Positions 53,230 to 61,315 of a stretch of 64,000 bases of DNA are shown piece by piece. The first letter of the stretch is position 1, and each line of letters begins with the position of its first letter. The notes beneath the pieces were generated by a model. It saw only the letters and a list, made by a program, of their open reading frames with translations, made no database searches and was not told the origin of the DNA. Source of the DNA: Cellulomonas pakistanensis (GTDB lineage Bacteria; Actinomycetota; Actinomycetes; Actinomycetales; Cellulomonadaceae). The position numbers and the translations under genes are program-made. The DNA is taken from contig NZ_BONO01000026.1 of NCBI RefSeq assembly GCF_016862755.1, positions 1 to 64,000 of the forward strand, in the 5' to 3' direction.

Positions 53230-53245
53230 TGTGGCGCGCGTCACA
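53230..53245. promoter_or_regulatory. CRP/GlxR-like operator between divergent genes
   Basis: TGTGGCGCGCGTCACA matches TGTGA-N6-TCACA at nine of ten defined positions. It sits in the 173-base gap between the divergent ABC exporter and the 53278 gene, 32 bases before the latter start, where it would overlap or abut the promoter. A TACGCT (53255-53260) just downstream could be the -10. Confidence 0.45.
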
Positions 53246-53277
53246 CCGGCGACCTACGCTGGACGCGAGGTGCTCCG

Positions 53278-53721
53278 ATGACGTGGTGGCTGATCCTGTG
53301 GCTCGTCGCGCCCGCGCTGACGTTCGGCGTGGTCCTCCGGCTGATCCCGGGGACCGAGACGTCGCCGCGGCGCCGGGCCGCGCGCGAGCGGCGGAGGGCG
53401 CGCGTCGCCGGGGCGCTCGACCGGGTGGCCGGCCGGGTCCGGCACGGCCGGCACGGCGCCCCGCCGCCCGCTGACCCGTTCGACGCGCTGCACGTGCAGA
53501 TGCGGCTGGGGATCGTCGCCGACCACCTGCGACGGCTCGAGGACGACCCGCACGCGTGGGCCCGGGCCGAGCGGATCATCGCGAGCCAGCTCGCCTACGA
53601 CGCGCTGCTCGCGGACGCGTGCCGGCTGGCCGGGGTCGAGGTGCTGCCGCGCGCCAAGGGCGACCCGTGGGAGCGCATGCGCGAGGAGGTCGAGCTGGCG
53701 TCGCGCGGCTGGACGTGGTGA
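53278..53721 (+). CDS. Small membrane-anchored protein of unknown function
   Basis: 147 residues: an N-terminal helix (MTWWLILWLVAPALTFGVVL), a strongly basic stretch, and a cytosolic helical region DPFDALHVQMRLGIVADHLR, RRLEDDPHAWARAERIIASQ and LAYDALLADACRLAGVEVLP. Similar small proteins seem common in Micrococcales but I cannot name a family. ATG 53278 with GAGG upstream. Divergent from the ABC exporter and converging with sbcC. Confidence 0.75.
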   Translation: MTWWLILWLVAPALTFGVVLRLIPGTETSPRRRAARERRRARVAGALDRVAGRVRHGRHGAPPPADPFDALHVQMRLGIVADHLRRLEDDPHAWARAERIIASQLAYDALLADACRLAGVEVLPRAKGDPWERMREEVELASRGWTW

Positions 53722-53773
53722 GGCGCGCGACCTCCGGGCGCCGCGGCGCCGTCGTGCGCGCGGCCCACGACCG

Positions 53774-53806
53774 GCCGCCGACCAGCCGCCGACCAGCCGC
53801 CGACCC
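53774..53806. repeat. Three tandem 11-bp repeats
   Basis: GCCGCCGACCA occurs three times head to tail (53774-53784, 53785-53795, 53796-53806, the last ending C) in the 93-base gap between converging genes. Probably a simple-sequence expansion with no evident function. Confidence 0.6.
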
Positions 53807-53814
53807 GGGCCGGC

Positions 53815-56800
53815 TCAGCCCGCGACGACCGTCAGCGTGCTCGACCCGTCGCCGCGCCGCCGCACCTCGATCCGCTCGGCGACGGCCTGCTTGAGCGCCT
53901 CGACGTGGGACACGACGCCGACCACGCGGCCGCCCGCGCGCAGCTTCCCGAGCTCGCCGAGCACCGCGTCGAGGGTGTGCGGGTCGAGCGTGCCGAAGCC
54001 CTCGTCGATGAACAGCGTGCCGAGCTCGACGCCGCCGGCCTCCGCCGTGACGACGTCCGCCATGCCGAGCGCGAGGCAGAGCGAGACGTAGAAGGTCTCC
54101 CCGCCGGACAGGGTGCGCGGGTCGCGCGCGGCGCCGGTGGTGTGGTCGACCACTCGCATCGCCAGGCCGGTGCGCCGGCTGCGGACGTCCTCCCGCTCGT
54201 CGCTGCGCTCCAGCTCGTACCGGCCGTCGGACATCTCGCGGAGCCGGTCGTTCGCCGCGGCCACGACGTCCTCGAACCGGCGGACCAGCACGTAGGTCGC
54301 GAGCGACAGCGCCCGCGCGTTGTCGGCGTCGGCGCCGCCGGCGAGCCGGGCCATCCGGGTCACGGGACCGGCCGCGGACTCGGCGCTCGCGAGGGCGGCC
54401 GCCGACGCGGTGACGTGCTGCGCGGCGTCCAGGGCCCGCGCCGCGCGGTCCCGGACCGAGCCGAGCAGGGCGCCCGCGGCGTCGGCCGCGCCCAGGGCGT
54501 CGGCGAGGGCGCGGTCGAGCTCGGCGGCCTCCGCGGCGAGCGCCTGGGGGTCCCCGGCCGCCAGGTCGGCGAGCTCCGGGTCGCGCAGGCCTTCCTCGAC
54601 GCGCGCGACGGCGGCGCGGTACGCCTCCACGGCACGCTCGGCGGCGGCGACACCGGCGGCCTCGGCGATCGCGGCGCGCGCGTCCCCCTCGTCGCCGAGG
54701 TCCTGCTCGGCGAGCACCGCGGCGAGCTCGTCCGCGCGGTCCGCGACGGAGCGGGCCGCTGATGCGCGCCGGTCGAGCGCCTCGCGCACCGCGTCCGCCG
54801 CCTCCACGCGCGCCTGCTCCGCGCTCTGCCGGGCGAGCACCGTCGGGTGCCCGGCCCGCAGCTCGGCCACCTCGGCGGCGTCGCGCTCGAGGTCCTCCTC
54901 GACCCGCGCGAGCGCGTGCCCGGCGGCGACGTGCTCCTCGCCGAGCGCGGACCGGGTGAGCCGGAGGTCGTCCGTCACGCGGTCGTGCTCGGCGACCTCG
55001 GCGCGCAGCCGGTCCCGGGCCGACTCGGCGGTCCGGGCCTCCGCCAGCGCCGCCCGGGCGTCGTCGACCGCCGCCGCGGCGACCGCGTCCTGGTCGGCGC
55101 GCAGGCCGCCCGTGCGCTCCCGCAGCGCCGCGCACCGCTCGGTGCGCCCCACGACGAGCGACTCGGCGGCGCGCACGGCGTCCTCGGCGGCCTGCCGCGC
55201 GACCTCGGCGGCGGCCACGTCCTCCTCGGCGACGTGCCCCTCGGCCAGCGGGGCGGGGTGCGGGTGCTCGGTGCCGCCGCAGACCGGGCAGGGCTCCCCG
55301 GGCGCGAGGCCGGCCGCGAGCTCGCCGGCGAACCCGGCGAGCCGCCCGCGGCGCAGCCGTGACTCCTCCTCGACCGCCACGACGGCGGCCCGGGCAGCGG
55401 CGGCGCGGGCCTCGGTCGCCGCTGCCAGCCCCGCCTCCGCGGTGGCGAGGTCGCGGACGGCCGCGAGCACGGCCTCCGCGTCGGCCACGTCGCGCGCGCG
55501 GGCGGGTGCGGTGGCCGCCAGCTCGGTCGCGGCGTCGAGGTCGGCCACGAGCGCGGCACGGCCCTCGGGCCGCACGGCGAGGAGGTCGTCGGCCTCCGCC
55601 ATCGTGCGGGTGCGCTGCGCCTGCACCTCGCGGAGCCGGTCGCGGTCCCGGGCGCGCTGCGGCAGCGTGCGCTCCAGGCCCACGACGCGGGTGAGGGTGG
55701 CGACGAGCGCGGCGCTGGCGTCCCGGGCCGCGGCCAGCGCCGCCGGCAGCCCCGCGTCGGCGAGCGCGGCGGCCGGGTCGTCCGGCGCCAGGCCCGCCGG
55801 TGCGGCGTCGAGGGCGGCGCGCAGCTCCTTCTCGGCGCCGCCCAGCGCGCCGCGGGCGTCGTCGAGCCCCCGCAGCACGGGGCGCACCACGGCGGCCCGG
55901 CGGGCGCGGTCCACGCGGGCGACGTCCTCGGCGTGCCGGTCGGCCGCCTCGGCGAGCCGGGCCCGCTCCTCCTCCAGCGCGGCACGGCGTCGGGCCAGCC
56001 GGAGCCGGGTCCCCGCGCCGTCGGCGGCGGCACGGGCGGCGGTTGCGCGCTCGCCCGCGTCGGCAGCGGCCGCGCGCGCGGCCTCCGTCTGCGCGCGCAG
56101 CGCGGCCAGCCGGTCGGCGACCAGGGGTGTCAGCGCCGCGGTGTCCTCGGCCGCGGCGGACCGCAGGGCCGCGACGCCCTCCTCGTCGACGGCGGCGGCG
56201 CCGGCGAACCGGGAGGCGCACTCCTGCACCTCGGTCCGGGCGTCGGCCACCGCGCGCTGGGCCTCGCGGCGCAGCTCGTCCAGGCGCTGCTGGACGCGCT
56301 CGTAGACCTCGGTGCCGAAGATCCGCTGCAGCAGACCGCGGCGCTGCTCGGGGTCGGCGCGCAGGAACGCGGCGAACTCGCCCTGCGGCAGCACCATCGT
56401 CTGCACGAACTGGGCGCGGTCGAGCCCGACCACGCGGGTCAGCTCCGCGCCGGCCTCGTCGAGGCGCGTGGACAGCAGCTCGCCCGGCGGGTCCCCGCCG
56501 TCGGCCGCGGCCTCGGGGTCCGGGGCGCCTTCCGGGGCGGCGGTCAGCCGCCACAGCTTCACGGTCGCCTGCTGCTTCGCCCTGCCGGTGCCGCGCTTCT
56601 TCGCCCGCTCGTAGGCCGGCGTCCGCCGCACCCGGTACACGCCCGAACCGGTCTCGAACACGAGGTCCACGACCGTCTCGGTGTCGTCCGCCGCGAACGC
56701 GGAGCGCAGCCGGTCCTCGCTGGCGGACGCCGAGGCGACCTTGCCGTAGAGCGCGAACACGACCGCGTCGATCACCGTGGACTTGCCGGCGCCGGTCGGC

Positions 56801-56904
56801 CCCTCGAGCAGGAACAGGCCGCCCGCGGACAGCGCGGCGAAGTCGACGGTGTGCCGGCCCGCGAACGGGCCCACCGCCTGGAGGGTCAGGGTGTGCAGCC
56901 GCAT
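53815..56904 (-). CDS. sbcC: SbcC, DNA double-strand-break nuclease ATPase subunit
   Basis: A 1029-residue Rad50-like SMC ATPase. Head: Walker A GPTGAGKSTVIDAVVFALYG near residue 33 and, at the C-terminus, LSGGETFYVSLCLALGMADV and LFIDEGFGTLDP. Between them are long Ala/Glu/Arg-rich coiled coils with the zinc hook CPVC (Cys539, Cys542) at the apex. With SbcD it cleaves hairpins and processes DNA ends. It starts in a TGATG overlap with sbcD. Confidence 0.95.
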   Translation of the reverse strand: MRLHTLTLQAVGPFAGRHTVDFAALSAGGLFLLEGPTGAGKSTVIDAVVFALYGKVASASASEDRLRSAFAADDTETVVDLVFETGSGVYRVRRTPAYERAKKRGTGRAKQQATVKLWRLTAAPEGAPDPEAAADGGDPPGELLSTRLDEAGAELTRVVGLDRAQFVQTMVLPQGEFAAFLRADPEQRRGLLQRIFGTEVYERVQQRLDELRREAQRAVADARTEVQECASRFAGAAAVDEEGVAALRSAAAEDTAALTPLVADRLAALRAQTEAARAAAADAGERATAARAAADGAGTRLRLARRRAALEEERARLAEAADRHAEDVARVDRARRAAVVRPVLRGLDDARGALGGAEKELRAALDAAPAGLAPDDPAAALADAGLPAALAAARDASAALVATLTRVVGLERTLPQRARDRDRLREVQAQRTRTMAEADDLLAVRPEGRAALVADLDAATELAATAPARARDVADAEAVLAAVRDLATAEAGLAAATEARAAAARAAVVAVEEESRLRRGRLAGFAGELAAGLAPGEPCPVCGGTEHPHPAPLAEGHVAEEDVAAAEVARQAAEDAVRAAESLVVGRTERCAALRERTGGLRADQDAVAAAAVDDARAALAEARTAESARDRLRAEVAEHDRVTDDLRLTRSALGEEHVAAGHALARVEEDLERDAAEVAELRAGHPTVLARQSAEQARVEAADAVREALDRRASAARSVADRADELAAVLAEQDLGDEGDARAAIAEAAGVAAAERAVEAYRAAVARVEEGLRDPELADLAAGDPQALAAEAAELDRALADALGAADAAGALLGSVRDRAARALDAAQHVTASAAALASAESAAGPVTRMARLAGGADADNARALSLATYVLVRRFEDVVAAANDRLREMSDGRYELERSDEREDVRSRRTGLAMRVVDHTTGAARDPRTLSGGETFYVSLCLALGMADVVTAEAGGVELGTLFIDEGFGTLDPHTLDAVLGELGKLRAGGRVVGVVSHVEALKQAVAERIEVRRRGDGSSTLTVVAG

Positions 56905-58097
56905 CAGGCGCTCCGCTCCGCCGCGACGACCTGCTCGTAGGCGCGGCGCAGCACCGCCGCCTCGGCGTCGGTGGGCCGGGCGCCGCTGACGTGCTGGACG
57001 AACTCGGCGGCGACCTCCAGCGGGTCGCGCGCCGCGGTCACCTCCGCCACCCGTGGCGCGGCGGCCCGGGCGGGCGGCTGGTGCTGGACGACGAGCGCGT
57101 GCGGGAACCGCGCGCGGACCCGGCGGTACAGGTCGGCGGGCCGGTGCGCGTCGGTGGCCGTGACCCGCACCCAGTCGTCGAGGTGCGGCTCGCCGGCGGC
57201 GCCGAGCAGGTCCTCGAGCGGGCCGGTGAGGTCGGTGAGCCGCCGCGGCACGGGCGCCGGCACCAGCGTGGTCGCGGGCGCGCCGGACGGGCCGAGGTCG
57301 ACCAGCACCGAGGACTTGGCGTGCCGGGCCTCGGAGAAGGAGTACGCGAGCGGCGAGCCGGAGTAGCGCAGCACGGTGGGCCCGGTGCCGTCGCCGACGC
57401 GCTGCGGCCCGTGCAGGTGGCCGAGCGCGACGTAGTCGACGCCGTCGAACACGGCGGCGGGCGCGTGGTCGACGCCGCCGACCCGGATGTCGCGCTCGGA
57501 CTCGCTCGCGGCGCCGCCGACGACGAACGCGTGCGCCAGCACCACGGACCGCGGGGCGCCGCGCCCCTGCGCCGCGGCCGCGGCGGAGCGCTCGGCCAGG
57601 TCGGCGCGTACGCGGCCCATGGCGGCGCCCAGCACGGCGGCGTGGGACCGCGGCAGCGGGGCGTCGGCGTCGGGGTCGGTCAGCGCGTGCCGCGCGGCGT
57701 CGGGGTCCAGGTACGGCAGGCCGTAGACCAGCACGTCGTGCCCGTCGGCCGGCAGCACGACGGGCCGGTGCAGGTCCTCCACCCGGGCGAGCACCCGGAC
57801 CCGGTCGCGCATGAGGTCCGCGCCGAAGCCGAGCCGGATCGCGGAGTCGTGGTTGCCCGGCGTCACGACCACCGCGGCGTGCTCGGCGATCCGGCGCAGC
57901 GCGTCGGAGAGCTGGGCCACCGACTCGACCGGCGGGATGGCGCGGTCGTAGACGTCGCCGGCCACGAGGACCGCGTCGACGCGCTCGTCGCGGACGACCT
58001 CGACGAGGTGGTCGAGGAACGCCTGCTGGTGGGCCGTCAGGTCGACGCCGTGCAGGGTGCGGCCCAGGTGCCAGTCGGAGGTGTGCAGGAGCCGCAT
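56904..58097 (-). CDS. sbcD: SbcD, Mre11-like exonuclease subunit
   Basis: A 397-residue metallophosphoesterase. Conserved ligand motifs: MRLLHTSDWHLGRTLHG, LVAGDVYDRAIPPVES, VVTPGNHDSAIRLGFG, and later ALGHLHGPQRV. The C-terminal part caps and binds SbcC. ATG 58097, followed after 397 codons by sbcC in a one-base overlap. The 81 bases before it, up to the STAS gene end at 58179, could hold its promoter. Confidence 0.95.
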   Translation of the reverse strand: MRLLHTSDWHLGRTLHGVDLTAHQQAFLDHLVEVVRDERVDAVLVAGDVYDRAIPPVESVAQLSDALRRIAEHAAVVVTPGNHDSAIRLGFGADLMRDRVRVLARVEDLHRPVVLPADGHDVLVYGLPYLDPDAARHALTDPDADAPLPRSHAAVLGAAMGRVRADLAERSAAAAAQGRGAPRSVVLAHAFVVGGAASESERDIRVGGVDHAPAAVFDGVDYVALGHLHGPQRVGDGTGPTVLRYSGSPLAYSFSEARHAKSSVLVDLGPSGAPATTLVPAPVPRRLTDLTGPLEDLLGAAGEPHLDDWVRVTATDAHRPADLYRRVRARFPHALVVQHQPPARAAAPRVAEVTAARDPLEVAAEFVQHVSGARPTDAEAAVLRRAYEQVVAAERSA

Positions 58098-58178
58098 GGG
58101 TCGAAACTAACCGCCACCACCGACATCCCCGCGCACCGCGGGCGTCGCCTGTGGACGACGGGCGTGGCGGGCGCGCGG

Positions 58179-58532
58179 TCAGGCGATCGCGCGCTCCGGG
58201 ACGGGCTCGACCTCGAACTCCCCGGCCATGCCGAGCATGTCCAGCTTCTCCAGCACCTGCCGGTGCGGGTCGCGCAGCGTGAGGCGCTGGTCGCCCTCGC
58301 CCGCGGCGAGGTGCAGCTGCAGCACGAACGCGAGCCCCGACGAGTCGATGAACGTCACGTCCGTGGCGTCGACGACGATCGGCGCGGTGCTCGCGAGCGC
58401 CTGCGCCATGGAGGTGCTGGCCTCGGCCCGCAGCGCGGCGTCGACCTCGCCCTGCAGCCGGACCACCGTGCGCCCGTGCGCGGTGGTCACCTCGATCCCC
58501 CCGACGGGGTCCGGGTCCTCGGTCAGGTTCAT
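58179..58532 (-). CDS. STAS-domain anti-sigma factor antagonist
   Basis: A single 117-residue STAS domain of SpoIIAA/RsbV type. The phospho-acceptor segment is VVDATDVTFIDSSGLAFVLQ with the conserved DSSG serine. Such proteins release sigma factors by binding anti-sigma kinases in their unphosphorylated form. No RsbW-type kinase or phosphatase is adjacent, so partners are elsewhere. ATG 58532. The 246-base gap upstream (58533-58778) contains two CTTGACC copies (58705-58722) but no gene. Confidence 0.9.
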   Translation of the reverse strand: MNLTEDPDPVGGIEVTTAHGRTVVRLQGEVDAALRAEASTSMAQALASTAPIVVDATDVTFIDSSGLAFVLQLHLAAGEGDQRLTLRDPHRQVLEKLDMLGMAGEFEVEPVPERAIA

Positions 58533-58778
58533 GTCCTCGTCTTCTCCAAGTCTGCGTGGGGCCGCCCGATCATGGCCCCCGTGCGGCGCGTCCGCATGCC
58601 GAGCGCGTCCGGCCGGGGCCGGTCGCGGGCGGCGCGACCAGCACGTGCTCCGTCGGTGACAACGCGCCCGCCGGCCGCTTCGTTCCCCGTCCGCCGGACG
58701 GGTTCTTGACCAGACCTTGACCGACCGGTCGGGATCACCGCGGAGCCGGGGTAGCCCCGTCGGCGCACGGCGGGCCGG

Positions 58779-59288
58779 TCAGGCCGCGTCGTCCGGCATC
58801 GGCTCCGTCACGTCGGCGACCGTCGCCCCGAGCACGCGGACCAGGTCGTCACCGTCGACGGTCGCGCCGACCCCGTGCCCGCCGCCCCCGATGGACGCCG
58901 GCCGGCCGGGGACGCGCTCGTCCGCCACGACCGGCCACGCGCGCAGCGAGCCGAACGGCGTGATCGTGCCGCGCTCGTAGCCCGTCACCTCCTTGGCGGT
59001 CGCCGCGTCCGGCATCGACATCCGGCTGACGCCGAGCAGGGCGCGCAGCTTCGGCCACGAGATGGTCCGGTCGCCCGGCACGAGGACGAACAGGTAGTCG
59101 TCCTCGCCGCGCCGCACCACGAGCGTCTTCACGATGCCCGCCGGGTCGACGCCGCGCGCCGCCGCTGCCTCGGCCAGGGAGCCGACCCGGCCGTGCCGGA
59201 CGATCGTGTGCGGGATGCCCGCGTCCGCGAGCGCCTGCGCCGCGCGCTGCTCGCCGTCGCCGACCGGGGACCCGTCCGTGCTGCTCAT
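58779..59288 (-). CDS. YbaK/EbsC-type aminoacyl-tRNA deacylase
   Basis: The 169-residue protein has the YbaK fold, which hydrolyses mischarged tRNA such as Cys- or Ala-tRNAPro. Markers: ALADAGIPHTIVRHGRVGSL, IVKTLVVRRGEDDYLFVLVP with the key Lys, and TGYERGTITPFGSLRAWPVV with the GxxxPFG element, then SIGGGGHGVGATVDGDDLVR. ATG 59288 has AGGGTGG upstream; a GTG three codons earlier is less likely. It lies 21 bases downstream of the ABC-F gene on the same strand. Confidence 0.9.
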   Translation of the reverse strand: MSSTDGSPVGDGEQRAAQALADAGIPHTIVRHGRVGSLAEAAAARGVDPAGIVKTLVVRRGEDDYLFVLVPGDRTISWPKLRALLGVSRMSMPDAATAKEVTGYERGTITPFGSLRAWPVVADERVPGRPASIGGGGHGVGATVDGDDLVRVLGATVADVTEPMPDDAA

Positions 59289-59309
59289 GGCCGCCACCCT
59301 ACGAGCCGC

Positions 59310-60968
59310 CTACGACACGAGCGCGCCGTCCACGACCTCGGCCGTCGTCCCGTGCCAGGTGCGGCGGAGCCAGCGGTCGTGCGACGCGACCACGACCGCC
59401 CCGGGCGCGGTCCGCAGCGCCTCCGCCAGCTCGTCCGCGAGCGCCAGCGAGATGTGGTTGGTCGGCTCGTCCAGCAGCAGCACGTCCGGGGTCTGCGCGA
59501 CGAGCAGCGCCAGGACGACCCGCCGCCGCTGCCCGACCGAGAGCGCGCGCAGCGGGCGGTCGAGGTCCCGCGGGGCGACGAGACCCAGCTCGACGAGCGG
59601 CGCCGCGTCGGGCACCCGCTCGGCGACCAGGTCGTACACCGCGCGAGGCGTCCGGTCGTCCGCCGCCAGGCCGACGTCCTGCTCCAGCAGCGCCACCGTC
59701 GCGCCGCGCGCCCGCCAGGCCGTGCCGGCCGCGGGCTCGAGGTCGCCCGCGAGCAGGTGCAGCAGGGTCGACTTGCCGGACCCGTTCGGCCCGGTGACCA
59801 GCAGGGCGGTGTCGGCGTGCACGTCGAGCGCCGGCACGCGCAGCCGGCCCGGGACGACCGCGTCGCGGACCGAGACGAGCGTCCCGTCCTGCCCGGTCGA
59901 CCCGGTCACCGCCGCGGCGAACCGCAGCTCCCGCGGCGGCCGGCGCACCTGCTCCCGCTCGAGGTCGTCGAGCCGGCGGCGGGCGTTGCGCACCCGCCGG
60001 CCGACCTGCTGCTGCACGAAGTCGCCGTGCCGCCCGTAGGACATCGTGTTCTTGTCCTTCATCGCCCGGCCGTGCACCACCTGGCGCGCGGCGCCGTCCG
60101 GGGCCACCGACGCCCGGAGCGCCGCGAGCTCGTCCCGCTCGGCCAGCCACCGCTGCTCCCAGGCGGCCCGCGCGACGCGCTTGGCCTCCCGGTAGTCGGT
60201 GTAGCTGCCGCCCACCACGCGCGGCCCGTCCAGGCCGGGGTCGAGGTCGAGGATCTCGGTCACCACCTCGTCGAGGAACACCCGGTCGTGGCTGGCCAGC
60301 ACGACGGCGCCGGGCAGCTCGGCCAGCGCGCCGGCGAGGAAGTCGGCGGCCTCGTCGTCCAGGTGGTTGGTCGGCTCGTCCAGGAGCACGGCGCGTGGCC
60401 GGCGCACGAGCACCGCGGCGAGCGCCAGCCGCGACCGTTGGCCGCCGGACAGCGTGCCGGCGGCGCGCCCCGGGTCGACCCCGCCGAGACCGAGGCCGGC
60501 CAGCACCCGCTGCGCCCGCGCATCGGCGTCCCACACCCCGGCCGCCTCCGCCCGGGCCAGCGCGAGGTCGTAGCGGGCAGCGGCGTCCGGGTCGTCGCCC
60601 GCGAGCGCCGTGGCGGCGGCCTCCAGCTCCGCGGCCACCGCACGGACCTCGGCCAGCGCCTCGCCGACCACCTCGTCGACGGTGGCGTCCGGCCCGAACG
60701 GCGGCTCCTGCGCCAGGAACGCCAGGTCGGCGGGCCGGTGGACATCGCCGCCGTCCGGCTCCTCCACGCCGGCGAGCAGCCGGAGCAGCGTGGACTTGCC
60801 GACGCCGTTCTCCCCGACCAGGCCGAGCCGGTGCCCGGGGTCGACGGCGAGGGACAGGTCGGTCAGGACCCGGCGGTCGCCGTAGGCGCGGGACAGGCCC
60901 ACGGCGCGCAGGACTGGGCCGTCGGGGATGCGGACGCGCAGGTCCGCGGGGGTGCCGGGTACCGGCAT
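59310..60968 (-). CDS. ABC-F family ATPase
   Basis: A 552-residue soluble protein with two ABC domains and no membrane part, as in ribosome-acting ABC-F factors. NBD1: GENGVGKSTLLRLLAG, LSGGQRSRLALAAVL, LLDEPTNHLDDEAADFL. Linker: KDKNTMSYGRHGDFVQQQVG with a basic helix. NBD2: TGPNGSGKSTLLHLLAGDL, a signature altered to LSVGQRRRVVLALLV, and LLDEPTNHISLALADEL. The second signature Gly-to-Val change is noteworthy. It may be an antibiotic-protection or translation factor; no biosynthetic genes are near. ATG 60968 is used; GTGs at 60977 and 60980 are alternatives. Confidence 0.9.
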   Translation of the reverse strand: MPVPGTPADLRVRIPDGPVLRAVGLSRAYGDRRVLTDLSLAVDPGHRLGLVGENGVGKSTLLRLLAGVEEPDGGDVHRPADLAFLAQEPPFGPDATVDEVVGEALAEVRAVAAELEAAATALAGDDPDAAARYDLALARAEAAGVWDADARAQRVLAGLGLGGVDPGRAAGTLSGGQRSRLALAAVLVRRPRAVLLDEPTNHLDDEAADFLAGALAELPGAVVLASHDRVFLDEVVTEILDLDPGLDGPRVVGGSYTDYREAKRVARAAWEQRWLAERDELAALRASVAPDGAARQVVHGRAMKDKNTMSYGRHGDFVQQQVGRRVRNARRRLDDLEREQVRRPPRELRFAAAVTGSTGQDGTLVSVRDAVVPGRLRVPALDVHADTALLVTGPNGSGKSTLLHLLAGDLEPAAGTAWRARGATVALLEQDVGLAADDRTPRAVYDLVAERVPDAAPLVELGLVAPRDLDRPLRALSVGQRRRVVLALLVAQTPDVLLLDEPTNHISLALADELAEALRTAPGAVVVASHDRWLRRTWHGTTAEVVDGALVS

Positions 60969-61222
60969 GCAGATCACCACCAGCGGCGCCGGCCGCCGCG
61001 ACGCAGGTCAGCGGGGTCCGGCGCGAGTCGGGAACGGGACTCGGGGCGGGTCAGATCCACATGCTGACGACCGTACGTCCGCGTGCCGGACGGGTCGAGC
61101 GAATATCCGCGCACCGCCGGTGGCGCGTCCCGGTGCCGGGTGCGCCGCGACGCCGGTGATCAGTCCACCGATCTGCTGCCGCGACCGGCGCCGGGCCGGC
61201 GCACCCGCGTCCCGCCGGGGGG

Positions 61223-61251
61223 TTGACCCTCACCCGAACGGGTGACCTACT
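61223..61251 (+). promoter_or_regulatory. Promoter with palindromic operator ahead of the GH3 gene
   Basis: TTGACC (61223-61228) and CCTACT (61246-61251) are 17 bases apart. The spacer is almost entirely a palindrome, TCACCCG-AA-CGGGTGA (61230-61245). The -10 is weak. The position fits repression by a sugar-responsive regulator; the sequence is not the known CebR box. The remaining part of the 347-base divergent gap (60969-61315) shows no gene. Confidence 0.5.
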
Positions 61252-61315
61252 GGCCCGACGAGGCGACGGCCGCCCGCAGGACGCACGGGCGACCCGCGAT
61301 CCAGGGGGTTCGACG

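Noticed and set aside
53774-53806. Possible CRISPR-like array
   Set aside because: The 11-bp units are directly abutting with no spacers; it is a simple tandem repeat.
53815-58097. Large plus-strand frames across sbcC and sbcD
   Set aside because: Antisense shadows of two genes with complete ATPase and phosphoesterase motifs.
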